This document shows, piece by piece, positions 54,620-63,603 of a DNA stretch of 64,000 nucleotides (within the stretch, counting starts at the first letter, position 1; each line of letters begins with the position of its first letter). This DNA is from Yponomeuta sedellus. Taxonomy: Eukaryota; Arthropoda; Insecta; Lepidoptera; Yponomeutidae. The notes beneath the pieces are model-generated. The model did no database searches. It saw only the letters and a program-made list of their open reading frames with translations, and was not told the DNA's origin. The stretch is taken from assembly GCA_934045075.1 (NCBI GenBank), contig OW203747.1, forward strand, positions 5,057,357-5,121,356. The letters run 5' to 3'. The position numbers were made by a program, and so were the translations under genes.

Positions 54620-54853
54620 GTTATCAACCCTTGTATGTCCCCACTGCTGGGGCCCGGGTCTCTTCCTGCATCGCAGGAAGGTTAGGCCATACTCCACCAC
54701 GGGGGCCAAGTCCGGGTTGGTGGAGGATTGTAAGACAGTGGCGGGCCTTACTGTCAGAAGTTATCAAGCCGCCCATAAGGCCTCTGACATGGCTTAACGA
54801 CTGCCATTATATGACAGCCGGCACCAACGGCTTTACGTGCCTTACGAAGCACG
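54620..54853 (-). repeat. S5 SINE, head truncated, well preserved
   Basis: tatcaacccttgtatgtccc to accaacggctttacgtgcct; nearly identical to 29012-29390 over the shared part. Confidence 0.85.
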
Positions 54854-55077
54854 TAAATGAGACTACATAACTTAGAAAACAGTCATGTGATGCAATGTAC
54901 TATTTTACGTCTGAAGCATTAGGTAAAATAAAGTATTAATAACGTGGAATTGTTAAAACAATCGAAACTCCGCTCCCATTTGTCATGCATTTGAAATGCA
55001 CGATTTACTAGTGCACAATTTAATTTAATTTATTCACGCTGCTAAATAACGTAGGACTTCGAGTTTTCAGTATTTAA

Positions 55078-55382
55078 AAACCTATTTAGAGGCTAAAAAT
55101 TTCACCCATGCCGGGATTCGAACCCGCAACCTCTGGCTATCCGTACCAGCGCTCTACCAATTGAGCCAATGGGCGACTCACGGCATCAGTGAAATTTCGA
55201 ACCTCTTTACAATATTCTCTGTATTACGTACAGGCAGCGACATCTGACTTAAGCAAATTGCATTACTTACAGCTCCGACTACCTACTTTGCAGTTAGGTT
55301 TTTAACATCGGAACGATATCGCTGTACACGCATGATTATACTATTTTTATTTTTAATGCACTAACCCGTGCTAAGGAACAAA
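55078..55382 (-). repeat. T1 repeat, full 305-bp unit with 12-bp TSD
   Basis: On the minus strand it starts at tttgttccttagcacggg, runs through the linker (gatatcgttccgatgtt, tgtaagtaatgcaatttgc), then the core, to aaataggttttt. TTCAGTATTTAA is duplicated exactly at 55066-55077 and 55383-55394. The core has intact A and B boxes and is directly followed by a T5 run. Confidence 0.9.
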
Positions 55383-55504
55383 TTCAGTATTTAACTAAAA
55401 CGAATTACCTAACTTAACATATTAAGTGGATTAACAGCTCCATGTCAGAGCGAGTTCAGACGCCATTGTATTTAACTGTGTTTGTATTAGGTGAACTTAA
55501 TAAC

Positions 55505-56060
55505 TATTAGAGCCGGCCTCACTCTGTAGTGGAGGGTATGGGCGTAACTACCTCACGTGCCCTCCGTGCCTTGGCGCAGAGGTGGGTGTTGGGGATAAGG
55601 CGACTCACTTGACACTCCTTAGGCTGCCTCGTAGTAGATAGGTATCAGGTTGAATGGGGCCGCGGCACAGGGGTGCAATATCAGCATGTATCGCCCAACT
55701 GCAGAGTCCATAGGGGTAGTTCTTTTCGCACCCTCCAGTGGATGAAAGGGGAAGGCTCACTAGCAGTAAAACGTGAACACACACGACACACGAAACACAG
55801 TGGTCGACCGGCGCACACGCGGGTAGGTAGCACGTACGTCTATACCGCACAAAGGTCCATAGGCAATTGTAGGGTTCGCAATTTGCGAATCGCAGCGCGG
55901 CACACAAGGTATGCCGCCGAAAATGAAAAGATCGTCGCTTACCCATTAGAAATAAAATTACACGAAAATAGGAAACGCATACATTCAAACCTGCGTTGTC
56001 TTGTAGGAAAATAAAAACTAATAATATGGGACGCGACGGAACAGTGGGTGAACATCTCAA
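55505..56060. other. Unresolved GC-richer segment with a 151-codon frame
   Basis: The plus strand holds agccggcctcactctgtagt, ggagggtatgggcgta, gggccgcggcacaggggtgc. A minus-strand frame (55605-56060) reads 151 codons without any domain I know. The overlapping plus frame of 113 codons is equally featureless. It is more likely an unclassified repeat than a gene. Confidence 0.35.
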
Positions 56061-56879
56061 AATAAACAGAAGAAGGCAGACGCGATAAATTGATATTTCC
56101 TGTAGTATTTAACATAAAAAACTGAAATATATTGCCCTTGCTAAGTAAGTATGTAGGATGGCTGCAAAATATGCATACTAAAAAAAGATTTTCCGCTTTT
56201 AATTCGGAACAGTGAAAACGATATCCGCCATCTTGAAAGCATCTTTGGTTTGTGAACAAACATCTGTCAGTCAGAGCCAGTGGACATTTATTATGATAGG
56301 ACTTACATCAAAGTGATCTTCACATATACTCAATACACCCGAGTTTCAGTCGATAAATTATCGGGGTCTCTTTTGGCAAGTTTGAGCCAAGTTTTTCGTA
56401 TGTTTATTTCATTGGCTACACGAATCCACAACTTTCCGTGGTTCTGTATTGACATGTTTTTGCATTTTTTTAACAATACAATAGTGATAAGTGCTATATG
56501 TTGCATGTGAACCCGATGAAATCATAGTCCCGATGTTGTTATTTCACTATGCTCACAGATCACTCACAGATGTTGAATGTCAAACTTTGTTTACAAACCT
56601 TTAGGTCTTCAAACCATAGACAAAGAAAGGCTGACCGCGTTTTTGGCTGTTTAAGAAAGCAAGGTTTTAAAATATATTTTTTTGTTGCTTTTTGGTCCTC
56701 AAAAATATACTAAAATAGGTACATTGTGGTCTAATGGAAGAGATATTTACCATATTTGAAAAGAGATTCAAATACTTATTCAAAGAATTATTTGAAAAGA
56801 GATTCAAGTACTTAGCGAATTATTTGCTTTTCGTCTTTAGAATAAAGCTGTCCATATTGTGTTATATGCAGACAAACAT
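56061..56879. other. No recognised feature
   Basis: AT-rich. A short duplication of attatttgaaaagagattca lies near 56755-56810. Confidence 0.4.
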
Positions 56880-57045
56880 TTATTCAATTCGATTCAATTC
56901 TATTTCAACGTAAAGAACTTACATTCTCTTGCTGGATGCCAATGTACAATGTCAAATGAAAGTGGAAGCCGCTGCCTTCGGGCCGTAGTGTAGTGGAGAA
57001 AAAGGCAGCGGGAAAAAAATACTCCACTCTTACCATCTTTTATCA
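56880..57045 (-). repeat. R7 dispersed repeat
   Basis: Reverse: attcaattcgattcaattct, tcaacgtaaagaacttacat, ctgccttcgggccgtagtgt, gagaaaaaggcagcggg. The most complete copy. Confidence 0.65.
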
Positions 57046-57169
57046 AGTCATCTTAAATGTAATACATCAATTGCCATTAGAACAATAATTTATTAGCTTA
57101 CATAATAAATATTCACGATCAGACCCTTAAAATGCTAAAATAACTGCCTCACACTAGATCGGTAAAGGT

Positions 57170-57455
57170 AAAGGTCGCTCGGACACAGCTTTAAGATGGA
57201 GCAGGCTTGCCCAGCACTTATATCATCCTGACAGTTTAATCGGCCCAGCCCAAGAAAGACAAGTCAATACGCGCGGAGCCAACCAAGCTGCGGGTCTTTT
57301 CACGATGTTTTCCTTCACTGTTAGCGTGTCGCGTTGGTACTACTAATACTCGGAAGCGAAAATCCCAAGATTGATTCCCAGTGCGAGTATATACCTACTA
57401 CTTTGTTAATTTTTAAAGCTACCATCTGCGAATTTATAGTAGCAATAGTTTACTA
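57170..57455 (-). repeat. T3 SINE, degenerate
   Basis: ggcttgcccagcacttatat, catcctgacagtttaatcgg, cgatgttttccttcactgtt, gattgattcccagtgcgag (B box region). Confidence 0.65.
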
Positions 57456-57714
57456 AGTATGTTTAAAAGAAACGCGAAAGTTTCCACGATACAGATGAAA
57501 CATTTTTAGAGTACTAACCAGCTGCCAGTTTTTATAAACAGTGTCTTGGTCAGCCTCGCAACTTTGAAAAAGCGGTTAAAGCGCAAAGATAAACACAACA
57601 AATCATGTTATGGAGTTGGGCAGTAGTGCATTAAAACATGGATGTAATACGTTGCGGAGAATCGTTGCATTACAGCCAAAAGCGAGTCTTGCAGTAGTGT
57701 GGCGACGCGCCCAA

Positions 57715-57900
57715 TGTCACTCGATAACCGTGAAGAAAAACATCATGAGAAAACTTGAGCCCATCAATTGTTATCACACCTCAGTGCTTGAAATTGCCCA
57801 TCACGGTGGTCGTGCATGGTAATTACGCTCATACTCTCTTTCTGTCTCTCGCCTTGTGAGAATGCCTGTTCCCCACAGTGCTACGTATTAAGGCTGCTTT
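57715..57900 (+). repeat. T3-like SINE, 5' truncated
   Basis: cactcgataaccgtgaagaa, cacctcagtgcttgaaattg, attacgctcatactctcttt, ttccccacagtgctacg. Confidence 0.6.
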
Positions 57901-57991
57901 ATAGGAGTGATTTATGATAAGCAGGGAGACGATTGTTTAATCGCTTGCGATGCTCATTAAACTTATATTACCTAATAAAAACAAATAAAGA

Positions 57992-58110
57992 TAATCTGGT
58001 ACGGTTAGCCAGAGGTCGCGGGTTTGAGCCCCGGCATGGGTGGAAATTTAGCCTCTACATAGGTTTTTAAAATTGTCCTTAGCACGGGTTAGTGCATTTA
58101 AAAGAATATA
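57992..58110 (+). repeat. T1 repeat, 5' truncated, direct, with TSD
   Basis: Starts inside the anticodon stem, has B box gggtttgagcccc, the junction aaaattgtccttagcacggg and an A-rich end. ACAAATAAAGA is duplicated exactly at 57981-57991 and 58111-58121. Confidence 0.85.
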
Positions 58111-58144
58111 ACAAATAAAGAATCAAAGTTAAGTAAGTATAAGT

Positions 58145-58250
58145 ACCAACCCGGACTTGGCCCCTGTGGTGGAGTATGGCCTAACCTTCCTGCGATGCAG
58201 GAAGAGAAACGTACCCCAGCAGTGGGGACATACAAGGGTTGATAACGAAG
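58145..58250 (+). repeat. S5 SINE, tail fragment
   Basis: accaacccggacttggcccc to cccagcagtggggacataca, agggttgataacg. Confidence 0.75.
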
Positions 58251-58830
58251 TATAAGTAGGTGCAAAGAAACGTAATCATTATTATAAAAGTCACATTTAC
58301 ACTTTTCCAAATCTCGCTGAAGATTGTCTAACGTCACAGAGTTAATTTACTCAGGGAAATGTTTTTACTGTTACTGTTTTTACTGCTTATTTAAAAGCAA
58401 TTTTGTCTTCAGATTATAAGGAAAAGAGCAAGAAAGTCATAAGCATACAATAATAAGTTTGTTGCAGCATACAATAGTTCAACCAGTACTTAACTTAACC
58501 ACCAAAGATATCTTCATCATATCTTCAAAAATTTCAAAGCTATGATATCTTTCAGTCCTAAACCTGTCAAAGACTTCGACAGTCAATTTAAGGATTTAAC
58601 CTAACCTAACGTATCTTCAATATCACATCTCTGTGTTAACAGTAAAAACTCCAGTTTATTTTCGCAGTACGTACATTAAAGTTGGGTATGACGAGGTGTT
58701 CCGTGTGTTATGTTTACCGGCTTCTATTTTGGGAGCCTGTGGGCTGGAATGTTAATGTAGTACATTTGTTTTTAGCGTATGTTCCTGGAAAGAGCCCGAC
58801 GAGACCATTTTTTCCTAACATAAACATTAC
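58251..58830. other. No recognised feature
   Basis: AT-rich spacer without coding character. Confidence 0.4.
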
Positions 58831-58835
58831 TTAAC

Positions 58836-59112
58836 CTCATGCCCGAATCCCAGAGGGGCAGGCAGAGACCAGGGACTGCCAATTGCCACTATCCTGACAG
58901 GTCACCTTCGCTTTATCAACGTTCATAAGTCGCTGCGAGCATGCACAATGGTTCCGTGTACTTTTCAGCTTCCCTTTTGCTGATACATCCCCTATTTGGT
59001 CGATGTATGTCCGCCTGGGGCGGCCTTTACCAGCCCTTCCACTCACATTCGCAACATATGTTTGTCAATTATTGTCATGTCAATTATTCTTCCTTCATCC
59101 TCTCCTGTCCTT
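58836..59112 (-). pseudogene. LINE LG C-terminal fragment
   Basis: A 69-codon uninterrupted frame (58837-59046) reads SGRAGKGRPRRTYIDQIGDV, KGKLKSTRNHCACSQRLMNV, SGNWQSLVSACPSGIRA, stop, followed by the gttaagtaatg 3' end. Similar to 16816-17079 and 5' truncated. Confidence 0.75.
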
Positions 59113-59205
59113 GTTTTTTCCTGTAGGTAAATAATTTCTGACTTGAGTAAAAAATGCTATATGAATGGTAATTCTTTCTTTGTGTACAATAATGTATAAT
59201 AATAA

Positions 59206-59345
59206 TTCAGTGCAAGGATAGGTGACCGTCTATGACTAACGCTACTGGCATTTTTCCGAGCGGTTCAGTGCGCTGCCGGCGATAGATAACAGTCGTTGAG
59301 CCAAGTCAGAGGCCGTGCGGCATGAAAATTACAATCTCACTACTG
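59206..59345 (+). repeat. S5b variant SINE fragment
   Basis: gcaaggataggtgaccgtct, atgactaacgctactggcat, tttttccgagcggttcagtg, cgttgagccaagtcagaggc. Confidence 0.65.
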
Positions 59346-59500
59346 TCTTACGTCCTTATTAATATATATTTATAATATCTATGTTGTGATAGTTATTAGT
59401 ATATATATTTTTATATATATTTTATATATTTTTATATATAATTATTATCTATTATAAGTATATAGTGTATATTTACTTACTTATATATTATATGTACTTA
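59346..59500. repeat. TA-rich low-complexity segment
   Basis: Alternating tatata and ttttatatat blocks with very low GC. Confidence 0.8.
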
Positions 59501-59624
59501 TTGAGTACTTGTCAGCTTATCTAATTTTAACTAAGTTTCTCTTCCGTTTTGCTTCGAATGCCTACCATTTAATCTCTTGCACCATCTGAATAAATCATCT
59601 AAATAAATAAATAAATAAATAAAT

Positions 59625-59728
59625 CTGTGATGACTGGTAGAAAATGCTTATAGCATTAAGTCCGCCACATTGCCATTGTATTTTTTTACTTATGTGCAAT
59701 AAACGTGTTAATAATAATAATAATAAAA
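59625..59728 (+). repeat. LINE 3' end with (TAA)n tail
   Basis: gactggtagaaaatgcttat, agcattaagtccgccacatt, gtgcaataaacgtg, (TAA)n. Same family as 36405-36482. An (AAAT)n run precedes it at about 59600-59622. Confidence 0.65.
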
Positions 59729-59865
59729 CTTTTGACAGTAAGACCAGCCACTAGTCTTGCAAGCCTCACAAATCCGGACTTGGCCCCCGTGGTGGCGTTT
59801 GGCCTAAAACTTCCTCAGGGAAGACACCCGTGCCCCTCGGTGGGGACACAATGGGTTGATGATAA
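59729..59865 (+). repeat. S5 SINE, tail fragment, degenerate
   Basis: acttttgacagtaagaccag, atccggacttggcccccgtg, gtgcccctcggtggggacac. Confidence 0.65.
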
Positions 59866-60330
59866 TTTAGGATGATTTAGGAATTTAGGAACTAGTTTTT
59901 TAAGCGGGCGAGTACTGAAAAAAAGGTGTCTTCAACAGGCATATCTTGTCTCTAGTGGCACCTGTTGAGCACGCACCTTTTCTTACCAACTGTTAATTCT
60001 TTATTTGTAAACCATACGTTTTTCTTTTTGTCAAACTTGCAGTGTTGTTGGTTGCAGTAAATGAAATTTTACTTTACTTCACGATTATTAAATTGGCCGT
60101 CTTTTATTTTGGGAGCTTGTGGACTGGAATGTTTAGTACGGTTGTTAGCATCGTTCCGTACCTGAAGCAGACATGTTTATGTTCTCAACGTTCTGTTGAA
60201 CAGCATAATATTATGAGAAATTTTATTACCTATTATCTAACAACAATGTATTCAACGTTATACATAGGCCCCTCAGACCAGACTTCGAAAATAACAATGA
60301 GCCGTTTTCAAGAAGTTTACAAAGCAGCTC
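59866..60330. other. No recognised feature
   Basis: A short inverted pair (aaaaaggtgtcttcaacagg / cacctgttgagcacgcacct) lies at about 59920-59980. The 142-codon frame starting at 60042 ends in S5 sequence and is not a gene. Confidence 0.4.
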
Positions 60331-60332
60331 AT

Positions 60333-60692
60333 CGATATCAAACCTTGCATGTCCCCTCTGCTGGGGCACGGGTCTCTTCCTGCATCGCTAGAAAGTTTGG
60401 CCATACTCCACCACGGGGGCCAAGTCCGTGTTGGTGGGGAATTGTAATTGAATTTGAATTGGAATTGTAAGGTCCTGTCAGAAGTTATTAAGCCGCCCAT
60501 AAAGCCTCTAACATGGCTTAACGACTGCCATTACATGACAGCCGACACCAACTGCTTAGCGTGCCTTGCGAATCACGAAAGCGCTCTATTAAATGCCACT
60601 AGCGGTAGTCACGGCACGGTCACCCATTCTGCACCTGACCGCGCCTGTTGTGCTTGATTCCAATTACTCGGTTCGACTATGCCATGAGCGTA
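60333..60692 (-). repeat. S5 SINE with small insertion
   Basis: Complete in reverse from atatcaaaccttgcatgtcc to ttcgactatgccatgagcg. A gaattgtaattgaatttgaa insertion interrupts the tail at about 60440-60470. Confidence 0.8.
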
Positions 60693-60777
60693 TCGTATAA
60701 ATATTGTGAAAATAATTAAAAGTTTAAGGATGTGTGGTTGAGATGGATGCCAAATATGTCATGAGTTTGGACAATTT

Positions 60778-60997
60778 GACGACCTCTGTGGCGCAGCGGT
60801 AGCACATCTGCCTACCATGCGAGAGGTTCCGGGTTCGAAACCCTGGGATTTTTTTTTTGTGCCGGGCACAAAAAAAAACTCTGGTCTTGGATCTTTACAT
60901 GTTTTTCATGTCACTGTTTCTGGTTCCCACGACACAAGGTATCCTAGTGTGGGGCCAGAAGCAATGCATGTGCCTGTATATAAATGTTATAATTTAA
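60778..60997 (+). repeat. T2 SINE with poly-T hairpin; 3' end meets PLE
   Basis: gacgacctctgtggcgcagc, ccgggttcgaaaccctggga, then ttttttttttgtgccgggca/caaaaaaaaa in place of the usual A run, then the body to tatataaatgttat. The PLE begins at 60998. Confidence 0.8.
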
Positions 60998-61970
60998 ACT
61001 GTTTTTATACGGATTTATGCTCGTTTATTACATTTTTTACAATTTTCCAACGTTTCGGCACTTTTTCAGGTGCCGTGGTGCCGGATGACTGAGGTGACAG
61101 GTGTCTTTTAGAAATCATTAACGGTTAGTTTACTACCCTCGGCAAAAATTACAAAAGTTAATTATGAAGTTACGTTCCAAAATAGACAAACCAATTATTT
61201 TTTATGTAAAGTCAACAATATTTATTATTAGTAATTGAAGTTAAAATTAAATTTATAAACAAATTACTTTATATGAACTTAAAGATACTGATTATTAATT
61301 GAAATTAAATTTATTTTTATTATTTATTCTACAGTCACACTTCTAGCAAGGGGGTCTCATGCACTTAAGCACTGCTTCCCATGCTACCGGTATGTTCCAA
61401 CCACGATCTCTATTAAAATTTGGATGCCGGCGGATCACTATTGCGTCGCGTATCATTCTAGGGAAGAAACGGTCTTCTCGGGATAGAACTTTAACTTTAT
61501 CGAAATGTATAAAGTGGTTGGTACCGCTAAGTGTATGCTCGCTGACTGCAGATCTACCTGAGCGCTTATGTTTCACAGCGATATGTTCCTTCACCCGCTC
61601 AGCTATGGTACGCTTCGTTTGACCAATGTACGAGGAACCACATTCACAGTCAAGCTTGTATACTCCTGCCTCTTGTAAGGGAATCCTGTGCTTGACACTT
61701 TGCATGAATTGGTGTATCATTCTTGGCGGCTGGTAGATGGTTCTGATTGAGGCGCGTTTCAAAATACTCCCAATTTTGTCAGTCACTCCTCTCACGAAAG
61801 GCAGGTAGGCTGGAACTCGCTCGACTGTGTCCGGTTTGACACGTCCTCCGCGACGGACACGCGGAACTTGCAGCTTGTTTGCACGAAGTACTCGTTTGAC
61901 ATGCTGGAGTTCCGCAGGTAGATGGTCCTTGTCGCAGATTCGGTGTGCAAATCCGTATAAAAACAGTTTT
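60998..61970 (-). mobile_element. Penelope-like element, 5' truncated copy with terminal inverted repeats
   Basis: Both ends carry actgtttttatacggattt in inverted orientation (60998-61016 and about 61949-61970). Between them lie the end of the coding region (61343-61954) and a 3' region (61012-61260) shared with 50668-51022. The reverse-transcriptase part, which should precede the endonuclease, is missing. Confidence 0.85.
61343..61954 (-). pseudogene. Penelope-like GIY-YIG endonuclease domain, fragment
   Basis: In full Penelope-like proteins a C-terminal GIY-YIG nuclease, fused to the reverse transcriptase, nicks the target. Here 203 codons are open to a TAG at 61343-61345. Residues 1-52 (GFAHRICDKDHLPAELQHVK, RVPAYLPFVRG) are the linker after RT. 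The nuclease starts at about residue 97: GVYKLDCECGSSYIGQTKR, with Y and YIG as the signature, then RVKEHIAVKHKRSGRSAVSEH, and further HFDKVKVLSREDRFFPRMIR and DAIVIRRHPNFNRDRGW. The CxC of LDCEC is typical of Penelope types. No stop interrupts this part, but there is no own start or RT domain, so it cannot move itself. Confidence 0.88.
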
Positions 61971-61976
61971 AATTAT

Positions 61977-62040
61977 ACTATTTTTATTTTAATGCACTAA
62001 CCCGTGCTAAGGAACAAATTTAAAAACCTAAGTTTGCTAA
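61977..62040 (-). repeat. T1 tail segment
   Basis: ctatttttattttaatgcac, taacccgtgctaaggaacaa, atttaaaaaccta: the head-to-tail junction in reverse, facing the forward T1 to the right. Confidence 0.75.
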
Positions 62041-62057
62041 GTAAGTAAACCTTAAGC

Positions 62058-62432
62058 AATTTGCTTAAGTCAGATATCGCTGCCTGTACGTAATACAGAG
62101 AATAGTGTAAAGAGGTTCGAAATTTCACTGATGCCGTGAGTCGCCCATTGGCTTAATTGGTAGAGCGCTGGCACGGATAGCCAGAGGTTGCGGGTTCGAA
62201 TCCCGGCATGGGTAAAATTTTTAGCCTCTAAATAGGTTTTTAAATTTGTTCCTTAGCACGGGTTAGTGCAATAAAATTAAAATAGTATTTAAATCATGTA
62301 GGTACAGTGATATCGTTCCGATGTTAAACCTAACTGCAAAGTAGGTAGTCGGGGCTGTAAGTAATGCAATTTGCTTAAGTCAGATGTCGCTGCCTGTACG
62401 TAATACAGAGAATAGTGTAAAGTGGTTCGAAA
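62058..62432 (+). repeat. T1 repeat, more than one unit in tandem, cut by the next element
   Basis: The marker cagatrtcgctgcctgtacg occurs at 62071 and 62381 (310 bp apart). The first unit has an intact core (62143-62215) and junction. The second stops at ggttcgaaa (62432), exactly where other copies continue with tttcactgatg. Confidence 0.85.
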
Positions 62433-62830
62433 GGATGATGGGCGTTTTGGTCCTTATGTCCAATCAAGATGAGTCATATGTCGTTGGATAGCTCTTTTCA
62501 AGTGAAAAAATAAATTTTATGAAGACGAATCCGTATGAATTGTCCATTTTGAAATATGCTCGTCGGAAAGTACCATTTTTTGCTCTAAATAGAAATTAGA
62601 AAAATTCATATCTCTGGTTTAACTCAACCGATGCTCATGATTTTTACGAAAATCACATCTATGCATACTCTGTCATAAATCATTAGAGCGAGACAGCGAC
62701 ATTGCGCTCTCTCTCCCACTCACGGTCACGGGTAACGCTGGAATTCGGTTTTGACCCCTCTCGCGCTCCGGGACACGGCGCGGGGGCAGGTATGTTAGGG
62801 TGAGGAACGCTTGGCCGCTTGCGCAGGTAG

Positions 62831-62836
62831 TCAGTC
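62831..62836 (+). promoter_or_regulatory. Arthropod-type initiator (TCAGTC)
   Basis: Fits the arthropod initiator TCAGTY and lies about 160 bp before the first ATG of the zinc-finger gene. The upstream region has a gcgctctctctcccactc block and a GC-rich stretch (gggacacggcgcgggggcag). No TATA box is evident. Confidence 0.35.
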
Positions 62837-62993
62837 GTTTGCTGATATTGTGTTAAGTGCTACGTTATTACGCTCCTCATTGTTCACATCGACTTTGACC
62901 TTGGCATCATTTTGGACTCTGTTACCCGTTTTATTTGATGACCGTGGCTTTATATTGGACTTGGGTGCTTAACGATTGGATTGTTTCGTTGCA

Positions 62994-63131
62994 ATGGAAC
63001 GTTACCGTAACTGTGTAATGTGCCGAAGAGGGCTATACCGAGGCAGATATCAAGTACGCGTTCTGTCGGAAGCCTTGACAAGAGCACACGTGGAGCTAGT
63101 AACATTTATACGAGAAAACGCTGCTCTGGAG
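62994..63131 (+). CDS. Zinc-finger protein of a probable transposon, exon 1
   Basis: 46 codons from ATG (62994; G at -3 and G at +4, a good context). Reads MERYRNCVMCRRGLYRGRYQ, VRVLSEALTRAHVELVTFIR, ENAALE. The first zinc pair is CVMC at residues 7-10. The exon ends GAG before GTTTGT (donor at 63132). If this is joined in phase to 63604, the second pair CYRC follows, giving C-x2-C..C-x2-C. An upstream in-frame TTG is not used as start. Confidence 0.6.
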
Positions 63132-63603
63132 GTTTGTACCTATTGCACTTTTTTTTTCCACTCGATCCTCACTGAACCTTCGATATAAAAGGAAACCAAT
63201 TGAAATCATGTGCAACTGCATCCCAGATCTATTCTAGTAGTAAACGATTGATAAGTGATTCTGGTCGCTTAAAGAACATTCAAGTGATTCCTTTTCCACT
63301 TTTACGTCTTCCACGATGTATTTACCACCAAAACAAGGCCTACACAAAACCACAACCAATTACTGTGGTTGCGGTTTTGTGTGGTTGTGTGTATGCCTTG
63401 TTTTCGTACACACAACTACAGAAAACCGCAACCAGATCTCTGAGAAATCTGTGAATCTGTGGCATATATTTGACGATTCGCACACCTTCTGACAGAAAAA
63501 CAAATCCCTCCCACAAATGACCCCCAATGCGTTATTTTGTTAGGTATTTGTCGGAAACCAAAGTTGTTTTTCTTTTCCTTACATTTTCATATATCATTTT
63601 CAG
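63132..63603 (+). other. Intron of the zinc-finger gene (predicted)
   Basis: 472 bp with GT at 63132-63133 and a good acceptor (tttcatatatcattttcag) ending at 63603. It contains a near-palindrome at about 63337-63425 (caaggcctacacaaaaccac, aac..gtggttgcggttttgtgt, ggttgtgtgtatgccttg). Confidence 0.6.

Noticed and set aside
60042..60470. 142-codon plus-strand frame
   Set aside because: Its end lies in S5 sequence (VPSAGARVSSCIA) and the first part shows no recognisable domain.
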